From NCBI RefSeq assembly GCF_949628265.1, contig NC_088789.1, positions 23,987,883 to 24,051,882 on the forward strand: 64,000 nucleotides of DNA. Reading direction: 5' to 3'. The notes under the pieces were generated by a model. It was not told the DNA's origin and did no database searches. It saw nothing but the letters and a program-made list of their open reading frames with translations. Positions 49,768 to 60,756 of this stretch are shown in pieces (position 1 is the first letter of the stretch; each line of letters opens with the position of its first letter). The DNA is from Cloeon dipterum (lineage: Eukaryota; Arthropoda; Insecta; Ephemeroptera; Baetidae). Both the position numbers and the translations under genes were made by a program.

Positions 49768-51867
49768 CTGAAATGGAAAGAGCTGGGGTAAAATTCCTTT
49801 ATTTTTAGCCAAAGCGGCGCCGCTTTCTGCTAAAACGCGCGTTTCTGGTATAGTGAGCGTGCGGTTAATTGGTTGTTATAGTGTCACTCCATTTTAGTGT
49901 CTGTGAACTTGATCCAAATCTATATTCGGCCGGGACAGTGGAAGTAATGGGCCCGCGAGTGTTATTCTAATTAAATCACAATGCACCCGCGAATTAAGTG
50001 CATTATTTGCAACACTTTATTAAATTTACCGCTCTTGGTGCAACATAAATTAAGCGGCGCGCACGTTTTTTCTCAGGTTTAATTATCAAAATAAGTCGTA
50101 ACGAAGCAAGAGGCGGCTAATTTTACTATCGTAACTCGCGTTTGTCTCCGCTGCTGTGCTGCAAGAGTAATTGCCCCCGAGCTAGGTGCAAAGACAAAAG
50201 TCCTCGGGGCTTAGCTTAACAGTCGACTGAGAACAACTTCCCATTTTCCGCCTCTGCGGCAATTCTTTCTCTGTGTGTCGCGCGTCGCGCGCGCCGCTCG
50301 AGCAAAATGGCATGAAATTTGATCTATTCCCCTTGTCAACGGCGGGCGTGCTTCTCTCCTTTGCAGCTTCAACGTGAATTATTCAGAAACAAATAAGAGC
50401 AAGGGTCGTCGTCGGCATTCCGGTGAGAGAAAAAACGCAGGTCGAATGGAAGGAAAGAAAAGAATGGCAAAAAAGAGGGAGAATTAATAAACAAGTAACA
50501 TTAGAAGGGAGGTGAAAAATTGCAGAAATTAGATTATTCATTAAGAAAATCAATAAATATAAAAGAAAAGTGGAGAAGGAAGAGAGGAAATCCTACGTGT
50601 CATAACAAGGCCAGGAAAAAGTTTTAAATATTCTATTTTTAAGACTTTTTTGTACATACCGAAAAAAACAATCACATTTTTTTAAATCATACAAAAAATT
50701 TGAATTTTAGCAAAAATGACTAGAAATTATGAATGTCAAAAATATTTTCACAGCTATTTTGCCATCTTCAATAAGTTTAATTCATTTTTAATGGTTCAAA
50801 GAGTTGATAAAAAATAAAAAATTGTTTCAATTTGGTGTCCATACAAATCAAGTGCACATTTTTATAAACAAAAATTTGATTTTGAGGCAAAGGGTCGTTA
50901 AATTTTTTTTCTCTAGAAAAAATTAAACTTAAATTGGATTTTTAAACCTTTCTTAATATTTCCAGCAGTACATATAAGACCTTAAAATTAAAAATTTTCA
51001 CTGATTTTGTGGCAGAAATTTGGACAGTTATTAATACTGGAAAAATCAGGAGCCAAATCTTAAAAATCGTTTAATGGGTAATTTTCTAAATTTTTATTTT
51101 TTACCCAATCGCAACTGAAAAACGATATGATTATATAATTTTTTCATTTGTAGTGTTTCATAAAAAGCCTTTTGGTTCTCTTGAATTTTGTAACCTAGAA
51201 ATATAAATGTATTTTAAGTAAGGAGAGTGGATTCTCAAATTTTAGCTCTAAAAATTTATCTCCACTGAAAAAACGACGGGAAAAGGCAAAGCTCAAATGG
51301 ACCGTTGCTCACATCCCTAAAGAGCACATCAATTTTGCGCGAGGAAAGCAAGCAAGCAAGGAGCAGGAAAAGCAGCAGCCGAGCGAGCGAGTGCGCGGCC
51401 CACGCAAGCCAGCCGAGCTTCACCCACTCTCCGGCCGGCCGCCGGTGGGCCGAATTTCGCGACCAACCACAAAGCAAAGAGCAAAACAAGGTGCTTCCTC
51501 TGCCCATAATGCGGCAGTCAATAATTAATGTGGAGACACGAAAGCCGAGCAACGCGCGGAGAAAAATAAAAAATCTTTTGTTTCCTTACGAAAAACGTGG
51601 CCGCACCGACTTAACGGCTATGAATAGAGGGAGCTTGGGCCGAAAAATTCGCGCATATCGGGACGGCCGCGGCGGGGGGACGGAGGGGACCGTCCGTCCG
51701 ATTGATATTAATTGTGTATCAGTCGGGGGGGTGGTGGTGGGACTGAGCTGCTGCGATCGCAATTACCCAGCCAGGTGTTTTGGCACCGGTGGCACCGGAG
51801 GGGTGAGGTCACGGAGGGGAGGTACTAGACCGGGCCTACGAGTACCTCTCGGCTCACTCTGACTGTC

Positions 51868-51903
51868 AGTCGTGCTTAGCCGCTCATCAGTGCAGCTCTA
51901 CAG
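51868..51903 (+). other. Candidate 5' non-coding leader exon of SCP
   Basis: An initiator-like TCAGTCGTG (A at about 51868) and a donor CTCTACAG|GTAGGA (exon end 51903) follow a CpG-rich block at 51300-51860 with no TATA box. The first SCP coding exon needs an upstream leader because an acceptor (TGTTTCAG, ending 53666) precedes its ATG by 19 bases. This is the best donor I see upstream, but the link is inferred. Confidence 0.35.
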
Positions 51904-53666
51904 GTAGGAGCCGCTCCCCAACACCATACTCTCTAGTCTCTACACTTGTTGGTCTCTCTCACAATTGGACTTTGAAAATTTTTACTCACTTCTGACCGGG
52001 CCTTTTGGATTACTTGCTCTCGCCTCTTTGATTTTTTTCTTCAACCGCGGTAGATTTTTTTTTAATTCGAATTTGCTCTCATTGTTAGATTATTTTGGGA
52101 ATTTGAATTAATTTAAAGTGAAAGCAAACGGAACTATTATTATTCAAATTCAAAATAATTTAGGAAATTCTAACGTGCCTACAGAAGCAAATGGAAATTA
52201 ACATTGTAATAGCAAGTCCTTAATTTAAAATTAAATTAACAGTTGGACACAGATTTGATTTCACAAGAGGACTAGTAAATAGAGCGAAAGATTTGGAACA
52301 CAGCCAGAGATTCAAATAGGCGAGAATCCCCAGTCTCCTTTTTGACTTGTGTAGTGCAACAATTTAGAAATGGGAAACACAAGTTTGAATTCAAAATTAG
52401 CGAGCTGAAGCAGCTAGCAGAATAGAATAGACTAAATCAATATGCCAAGAGAGAGGGAGTTAGAAGCTAGTTAGCTTATCCTCAAAATAAACAGAGCTGC
52501 TAATCTAATTCAGCCCGGAACAATACACACGCGGCAAACTTTGATTCAAATGGCAAACGCACCCGGGTAGACAAGCTGTCACAAGCGAGAAGCGCAAAAC
52601 TTTGTCCGCCGAAGGGTCAAAAGGGCACGGGTCAAAATCAAAGGCCGCTCCTCCCATTCACGTCGGGAACAATTTGCTTGGAGCCTCGCGACACGCACCG
52701 AGCATCCATTAAGCCGCGTGTAATCAAATTAAGCCGCAAAACATTTTACGCGTTCTCCAGCGGCGGAGGAGCGCTATGCGACCGGCATCTCTTATAGGAC
52801 GTGCGGGTTGCCTACGCTTTTGAGAATAAGGCGCTCCCCGGAGCGAGCGCCGAGCGTGCCTGCCTGCTGAGTTCTAATTCCTCATCAAATATGCAGGTGA
52901 TGGAGGGCCACTTTTTTCGCTTTCCGCAAGCAGCAGCTTTTTCTTTTCAATTAATTAAGACCGCGCTCCGGCATTTCTTTTGAGGAAGGAAGAATGTAAT
53001 TCGAGCCGGCCGAAAGTGCATGCACAAAGGAGGCTTTGTCGGATAATATAAATTTCAACGAGCCCGGCGCTCAATTCAAGGTCTGAGACTTTCGCTACTC
53101 ATTCTTGGCACTTGAGGCCGGCGATAAAAATATCAGAATAAAAGATCCGACGGCACGCGGCCAAAGCTGTTCTACTTGTTAACAAGTTTTGATTTCAGTC
53201 CTTCTGAGAAACTTTGTTGCTCCCCTGAACAAAAAAAAAAAACACTTAACAGCCACTGCAGCCCAGTGAGATTTTTTTTTAAATTGGAACACAGAAATAA
53301 ACCACCTGTGTTTATTTGAATATTTTTTGCATTTATTGATTTTATAGAAATAAAAAACAGGAATTTTTTCTATCCTTTGAGAAAATCATTAGTTGGAAAG
53401 TAAATTTGAGCTCTCTCGAGGGCTCGGAACATTTTAGACCTGGCTTCAGCCTATTTTTCACGTCCCTAGCCGAGCCTTGCCGGCTGGGCGGGATGTTTGG
53501 CGTGGCGCGAGGGATTTTGTCACTGCCGGCGGTAACATAGTTGGCATTTGCGAGCCGAGCGTTGTGCTCTCCGGCCTGCGGCGCGGGGCGGCGAAAGACG
53601 CGGACACAAAAAAGAGGCAGATTTAGTGAAAGAGGCCGAAAATAATTCTACTTGTTGTTGTTTCAG
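51904..53666 (+). other. Presumed leader intron of SCP
   Basis: 1.76 kb with no coding exon seen. The first third is AT-rich; GC-richer stretches at 52680-53050 and 53440-53640 may be regulatory. Confidence 0.4.
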
Positions 53667-53685
53667 ACTCGAGACCACAGCAGCC

Positions 53686-56543
53686 ATGGCGTACACCTGG
53701 GACAACCGCGTCAAGTTCGTCGTCCGCTTCATGTATGGTGAGTCATGACCTGCCGGCCGAAAATAGACCGCGACCTCCCGCATCATCGCGGATTCGCACA
53801 CATTCCTCAGGATTCTTTTAGCCTGAGCCCGGCCGACCCCGGGCCGAATAATTTCGCAGCAGCCCAGCGTTTACCTGCCTTTGAGCCGCCCACGCTCTCT
53901 CAACCCTGACATTTGCTCACTCGCGCGCGCATCCAGGTTCAGTCTAAACTGAATGGACCCGAGGGGTGCTCGCCATATTTTCATTTTACTTCCTCGGCCA
54001 CTTGCCTTTTGACATTTCAACCCGGCTCTCATGCGAAAGTGAAATAAAACCAAAGCTGTTTTTGTTCCGTCATGGTCAGTTAGGATGGATGAGACCAGGA
54101 TGCATCTCTGGATCCTACTTACTGTCAATTCTCTGGAAAAATAAAACTTGGACCAGATGGACTTTTGATACCTGGTCTCAACTTTCCCAAGGATGCGACT
54201 AGGACCTAGGATCCTATACCTGATTGTTGAGCAGTTTGATTTTATTATTGTTGGTTGTGTAAATCGTACTGAGCTGAGGATGGTCTAACATCCTTTTACT
54301 GCTCAACAATTGGAACCAACAATTTGTTTCTGTTTCTTCTCAACAATTGGATCCTAGGTATAAATTCAAGTCCCTCCCAGACGGCTTCTAGGGTTCTCGT
54401 CGAGTTTTAGACAAATTGACCGTTAACGCCCTTGATAGTCTTTTCCTTCCGAATTTCTCAGACTTTGCTCTTTGCCCCTCCAGACATTGACAACAATGGA
54501 TACCTGGACAAGAACGACTTCGAGTGCCTTGCACTCCGCGCTACCCTCCTGGAGGCCCGTGGCGAGTACTCTGCCCAGCGTTTCGCTGAAAACCAGAAGA
54601 TCATGCAGAACCTGTGGAGCGAGATTGCTGAGCTCGCTGATTTCAACAAGGTACACAAGCAATTCTGACGCATTGATGAAAGGGACCCATCGCATCATTG
54701 CAAACCGAGGCCATATATACTTATTTTAAATTCCTGATTCGGAGAAAAAAAAAATGAGAAATTCTATTGCCTTTTTTAGCTTTCAGTGTTTTTGATCCGA
54801 AAAGACGGAACATTTAATTTTGCAATTAATTCGCTTCCGAGCATGGCTTCGTTTGCATCTCGTTCATTAGAATAGCATTGATACAGTTTTCACTCCCCTA
54901 TTGCTGGCTATAGTCGGAGACAAACAAAGACAAATAAATGAAATTGCTGGGGTTCACGCAAACAAAAATTCGACACGGGGGCAGCCGTGGCGAATCAAAT
55001 TTCTAGACGGGTTTGGGCTGACTTAATGGCTTTCAGGACGGCCTCGTCACCGTTGACGAGTTCAAGACCGCCGTCAAGAAGACCTGCATTAGCAAGACCT
55101 ACAGCCAGTTCCCCCAGGCCATGAAGGCTTTCATCGACTCCCACTTCAAGTCCATTGACATCAACGGTACATAAGTCAGCCCCCACGACTCTGATCAATC
55201 TCACTCTCATTACACGTCTCTCTTTCTCATCTCTCTATCACTTCTCTTGACGACTTTCTCTCAACTTTTGTCTGTGTTGCCTAACCCCCGTTGTGTCTCG
55301 TTGATTTTTCATGTCATGTCACACGCAAAAGGACGGCCAAGTGTCTGTGGACGAGTTCAAACTGGCCGTCAAGAACTCTTGCATTGGAAAGAAGTACAAT
55401 GAGTTCCCCCCTGCAATGCGTGTCTTTATTGACAGCACCTTCAAGACCATGGACATTAACGGTAAGTCTGTCTGTGGCACTTAAAAAAAGCAACATATTC
55501 TCGATCCATCTCTCTTTCTCTCTCTCTCACTCTGTCTTAAGAACCCTTTGGACATGCTAAATAAGTTGTTTTTGTGTCGCAACGGGCGCTTCCTCCGCAT
55601 CGGCACTGGAGAAGGCCCTCCCCGTAAATACACTGGAACAAACCGCTTTCCGGCGGCTAAATAAAATTTATCATATATCTAAAAAGAGCCACACGTTGCA
55701 TTGTGCGAACTAAATCTCACGAGAACATGCACCCGCCCAATAGAAATAATTACTGGCACCATCAGTGTTTCCGCCCCTCCCTCCTAGCAAGAAGCTGCCT
55801 GCGCTGCACGGGTAAGGCTAAATGTTGTGTGCTAAAAAGATGAAAAAAAAACGCATGCACTAACGCTCTAGACCGCGCTAACCACATGAATCCTTACGCA
55901 AATAAAACAAAACATGAATGTTGTAACGTGTCTAAATCGACCTCTGTGGGGCCGCGCCGAACGATTATAACACCTGCTCTTTTCATTCCGCAGCCGACGG
56001 TGTGATTGGACCTGAGGAGTACCGCGTTGACTGCGTTTCTCGCTCTGCCTTCACCACCGTTGACCAGCTTGATGAGGCTTTCAACAAGCTGCTTAATGTA
56101 AGTTCAATTTAAAACAAACTAAATTTAATTTTGATGCCTAAAAAACCTTGAGAAATTTTTTAACCCTTAAAACAACATTGGCAGAGGTTAAACTTAAAAA
56201 ATATATATTTTTTTAAATCCTTGGACAGAATTAGAACTTCTACTTTCCAAATAAACATCCTATAAATTATGCTCTGCAAATTCCTTTATCGATTAAGATT
56301 GGAATTTTTGCTTTATTTTGACCATTAATTTAGTAACTGTCTAGAAAAAATCAAATAAAACCCGATAATTTAGAATAGTGGGTAATAAACAGTTGTTGTT
56401 TATTTGTGTTACAGGACAACGACAAGAAGATTGGCGGCATCAACCTGGCCCGCTACCAGGAGCTCTACGCACAGTTCATCGGTGATGCCAACGAGGCCAA
56501 CCCCGCTGTGTACCTGTTCGGCCCCCTGACCGAGCTGAGCTAA
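53686..56543 (+). CDS. SCP: Sarcoplasmic calcium-binding protein (EF-hand), alternatively spliced
   Basis: Coding exons: 53686-53737, 54484-54650, then either 55037-55166 (4a) or 55332-55461 (4b), then 55994-56097 and 56415-56543. Either form gives 582 nt, 193 residues, the standard arthropod SCP length. EF loop 1 is DIDNNGYLDKND (from residue 18), loop 2 starts DFNKDG at residue 70, loop 3 is DINADGVIGPEE (from 114). The fourth site (NDNDKKIGGINL) is degenerate, as in the family. The protein ends NPAVYLFGPLTELS. SCPs buffer cytosolic Ca2+/Mg2+ in invertebrate muscle and neurons and are related to calexcitin. The start follows CAGCC and begins MAYTWDNRVKFVVRFMY, typical of the family. Poly(A) signal AATAAA is at 56609-56614; the gene is convergent with the KIAA0319-like gene. 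Confidence 0.95.
54205..54358. repeat. Nested inverted repeats in an SCP intron
   Basis: Outer arms CCTAGGATCC (54205-54214) and GGATCCTAGG (54349-54358) are exact complements. Inner arms ATTGTTGAGCAGT (54223-54235) and ACTGCTCAACAAT (54298-54310) are exact complements over 13 bp. The block lies 125 bp before exon 54484-54650. It is probably a small foldback element; it could also form a structure in the pre-mRNA. Confidence 0.6.
55037..55166 (+). CDS. SCP: SCP alternative exon 4a
   Basis: 130 nt, phase 0 to phase 1, flanked by GGCTTTCAG and G|GTACAT. Encodes DGLVTVDEFKTAVKKTCI onward to FKSIDIN. It supplies the second part of EF-hand 2, the linker helix and the start of EF-hand 3. It has the better polypyrimidine acceptor of the two versions. 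Confidence 0.93.
55332..55461 (+). CDS. SCP: SCP alternative exon 4b
   Basis: 130 nt, same phases and boundaries as 4a, flanked by CGCAAAAG (a purine-rich, weak acceptor) and G|GTAAGT (a strong donor). Encodes DGQVSVDEFKLAVKNSCI onward to FKTMDIN, about two thirds identical to 4a. Including both 4a and 4b, or neither, breaks the frame into exon 55994, so the pair must be used mutually exclusively. Confidence 0.93.
55462..55993 (+). other. SCP intron after exon 4b
   Basis: 532 nt with a CT-rich tract near 55505-55535 and no third exon-4-like block. No other feature recognised. Confidence 0.7.
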
Positions 56544-56666
56544 GCGCGCTATTCCTTTTTTATTACATTTTTGTATCTCATGTTTCTCACAACTATGTCC
56601 CTATAAAGAAATAAACAACAGCAACAGATGGACACTCACAATCACGCCCGACTTTTCATTTCTTGA

Positions 56667-59600
56667 CTAGCACTTGCGCCGACCCGCCTTTCCGTTCGCA
56701 GATCCATTACTTTTGCTTCGAGTTTCGAAAAGCACATCAGAGTCGGTGTCGCTTTCTTCAGATAGACTCATACGCCTCGAGACTAAAATAAAAATATTTT
56801 CAAATTTAAACGATGTATTAAAATCATTAAGAAACTGTTTAAAAACTCGGTAAATATATGGAAAGGAAGAGATTAATAATTGTGTAAATTTTAATTAATA
56901 AAAAATTAGGGGCGCTGTGTAATAAAATGAATCAATTGCAAATTTCAGAATGAATTTTTTTTCAAACCTAATGAAAATTTCGAACGATTTAATAAGTATA
57001 AAAGCCGACTCACTTTTTGTCATTGATGTTTCATCTTCCTCAGCATTGCCCAGCAAGGAGTATGACGCTTTCCGCCGTTGTGAACGCTTGATTGGTTGCG
57101 GATCGGATTTAAAGGCCGGTGCCAAGGCGCAGTACACAATCCAAAGAAAGCCACATAGGCCGAGAAGGATCGCAGTTGCTCCTACCACCACGTACAGGAT
57201 GCTCCAGTCTATAAGAAAAAATAATTTAGCAACTCAAGAAGTTGATTTTTTGAATCGGAAACCAACCACAGTTACTTTCTCCCTCCCCGAAGTACTGTGA
57301 AAACAGATCTTGCATCCAGAAGGCCTCGCAAAGGCACTGCCTGGTCGCCTCGTCACACGTTCCGTGGTTGGAACAGTTGTTCTGGCACACGACAGTCTCG
57401 ATCAAGGCCACCGGCAAGTCCAGCAGGCCCGGATCTTGACGCAGCTTTGCTCGAAGGGTTTTCACGACATGCGGCCCGCCCAGCGTTTCGTTTGTGCCAC
57501 TTGACGTTTCTTTCACTGATAATAAAATTGGAATTTAAATTTCTTTGTCGTAATTATACAAAATTTGATTTGACAAAAGGTTAAAAAGAATTGCTAATTT
57601 TGATGTTGATTTTATTAATTTGAAGATTGAGTTTCTTGAAAAATTGTCTAGATATCACACTAGAGAAGGAGAAAAAATGATAAAAATAAACCATGATTGT
57701 AAATCAAGGCGAGAAAGCAATTAATTATAGAACAAGAAAAATATTAATTCAAATAAATCAATATACCAGCAAGGAATGTGATGCAGGCTCTGCCTGTGTT
57801 CTGTTCCTCATCCACCGACCGTACAACCACCGTTACTCCACCATGCAGCAGCAGGGTGATTTGCTTCAAAAGGCTGTCCAATTGCAACTGTCGCAAAGTG
57901 CGAGACGAAGCTCCCAAGGTAAGCCTGACTAGAGATTTCAACTGCGGATCTGTACAAAAAAATTATCAATATAATCAACCACACAGCTTGGGTCTCGAAT
58001 TTCACGCATTACCGGGATTGACCATCACTGTGGTCTGGTCTTCAGAGGAGAGGCCCTGCTCGTCTTCCACTCTCAGCTTAAATACGTATTGGCCGGCAAT
58101 TAATCCACTTAACTGCAATTACCAATTAGTAAATCGAGACCAGACGCAGCCAAGGGTGAATATTATTTACCATTAGGACGGGGCTGGAATCGGAGTTGTC
58201 AAGTACTTTGCCTTGTGCTAGACTAGAATCGTCTCTCGTCCACTTCCATTTGGTGACAGCCAGATCGTCTGACGATTTGCTGCCGTTTAATTTCAAAATA
58301 CTCAGGGGAAGAGAGACGTTTAAATCACCACCAGCGTACGCTTTAGGCGGTGAGTTCTGGTCTGCAAAAGGTACAAAAATAGAGTTCAGATGCTGGAGAT
58401 TTTTTTAACAAAAATACTTGTTATTCTCCAAACAAATTTAAGGATAAGTTTCGAAAAACTCAGAAGTAAACAGCGTTACAAATTAATTTCAACAAATTTC
58501 TAGAAAATAATTGGGTGATTATTGTGATATCTAATGATTATGCATTTAGCCTCAACCATACTTTGAAGAAATTTGAATAAATTGAAAAAAAATCAAAGAT
58601 AAGAGGAAAGTGCTTGTTCGGTTACCAAACTAGTAAACTAGTAAAAATTCCCCAAAAACTGCCTAGCTTTTGATTTTAAAATGGGGAAATATAATACTTT
58701 CGCAAATTCAGTTAGAACGAACCGCAGTAAGATGGAAGTAATGATAAGAGGAGAATAATAATTCTCGTCCAAGACGCGGTAAAATTGCGCATGGTTCAAC
58801 AAACACCCAAATTTTCAATGTCGAATTGATTGTTGCCCTTTTCTTGCAACAAGTAAATATTGAAATCCTACATTAAGTTAGTGCAACTAATATTAATTTA
58901 ATTTTGATATTTTTTGTCTCAAAATGCATTGAGAACAAGCAGAATTGAATCAAAACAGTATATTTACTTTGCAAGACGGTTACGACTGCGCTATCATTGA
59001 CGGATGCTCCACTGGACATGTCGGTGACACTCAGCCTGAATATGTAAGTTCCTCTGGTGAGCCCAGTGGCGTTTACTCTGCTACTGTTGCCTTCAGGCGG
59101 CTCAAATTTGGCAGGCAGCGGGCCCTGCTCTTGGACCCACTTCCAAGAGGTCAGCGGATCATCTGTTGCTTCTGATCCCAGGGTGACCCAATTTTTGGGA
59201 AGGTTAATTGTTATGTTGCCTCCAGCATTAGCTAATTTTTAAATTTAAATTATTATTTTAGATGTTAGTTTTCTATTAAAGTCATACCTGAAGGAGGTAA
59301 ATGCAAAGGTTCTTTGACAAACACGTGGACTTCTGCACTTGAACTTTGTCCAGCAGTGTCAGTCACTTTCAGTACAAAAGTATAAACGCCTCCTTCAAGA
59401 TCAGATAATTTTAAGTATGGAGTTCTCGTGTCCTGAAAATGGCAAAAATTATTATTAAAAATTAAAAAAAAAGATTTGATTCAGTCAAAAACATTTTTTC
59501 TTCGGCAGTCTATACGGAAAAAAGGAAATTTTTGATTTGTTTACTCAGATTTTTCCGATTTTTCATAAGATTTGCGAACATTTGTAAATTAAAATTAATA

Positions 59601-60720
59601 GACTAAAGGTTCAAAATGAATAAGCTTAAAATTTAGGTTTAAGTTCACTTGTAGACATAAAAATTCAGTGTCAAAAATTTTGTATGGAAATACCGTCAGT
59701 AAAATTACTTAAAGTTGAATTTCATCCTGTTCCCGGCAAAATTGCGCAGCTTTCAACAAATGCCCAAATTTTCATTCTCGAAATGATTGTTGCCCTTTTC
59801 TTGCAACAAGGAAATTCGTGTTTGGTTATTAAAAGTCGCGCAATTCTATCAGGCCCAGGCCGATTTGTGAAATTTAAAGACAAAAGATCACTATTTTTTG
59901 TAGAAAGATTTGATATGAAAATGTCACACGCATAACTATGCATCAATCCTAAGATGCTTATTGTATGAAATAGGGATAAAAAGTGACCTCTTTCTTAAAT
60001 GCTCTAAATCAAACTCTTTGAAGACGTTTTAGGCGTCTCACTTGGACGCGTGCAAAAAAACATTTAAAAATAACACCGAGATAACAGTTTTCCATATTTT
60101 TCAACCATGAAACTGGGATTATTTTTTTTAATCTTACCAAAAAATGCAGAGAAAATTTCCAAATAAAAAACACTGCAGTACTGACCTGCATATCAACAGC
60201 TTTGCTTGTGCTATTTTTGGTCCACTCCCAGGAAGAGATGCCCCTGTCGTCCTTGGACTGGTTCCCGTTGAGAGTAAGTGCAGTTTGAGGCAAATAAATG
60301 ATGATGTCACTGCCGGCGTTCGCCTCTGGGGGATAGTCAGTCTCTTTAATGACCGTGATGCCCGCCTGCGCTTGGCTGCTGGCGCCTTGCCGGTCCTTTA
60401 CAGTCAGCCTGCCAAGGCGAATTGCGCGTTAATGTTAGATCCCCTGGTGGCGACTCGTATTTGGTAAAGTTACCTGAAACTGTACTCTCCAGGAATGGAT
60501 AAATTATGCAACTGCAGCATGGGACTGTCGACGGGCGCCAGCGCGTAGCCCAGCGGCCCCTGGGTCAACTCCCATTGGTAACTGACCACACCTTCGTCGT
60601 CGCTCGAGCTGGACGCGTCCAGCACAGCCTCTGAAATTGGCAACTTGACGTTTTGCTTTGCAGGGGTTACGATTGCGACTGGAGGCTGATTCACTCTTTG
60701 CTCTGAAAGTGGAAACTCAG

Positions 60721-60756
<36 letters not shown>

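Larger units (their letters stand above)
39050..51860. other. Large non-coding interval between JHEH3 and SCP
   Basis: About 12.8 kb without a recognisable coding exon on either strand. Frames of 60-185 codons occur in GC-richer stretches (about 41000-41460, 43350-43640, 47100-47830, 51300-51860) but have no family signature, no splice continuity and biased composition. The JHEH3 3' UTR occupies the first roughly 40 bp (AAATAAA near 39080). Elements of note are listed separately: a hairpin at 40680, a TATA-like site at 41009, a possible retroelement 3' end at 41560-41765 and a conserved tandem duplication at 48982-49767. It may contain enhancers. Confidence 0.55.

Noticed and set aside
51305-51862. 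185-codon plus-strand frame
   Set aside because: Ser/Arg/Gly-rich translation of a CpG-rich promoter-like block without homology or splice continuity.
55790-55815. Possible micro-exon after SCP exon 4b (CCTAG|...|GTAAGG)
   Set aside because: It would break the required phase between exon 4 and exon 55994 and has no EF-hand sequence.
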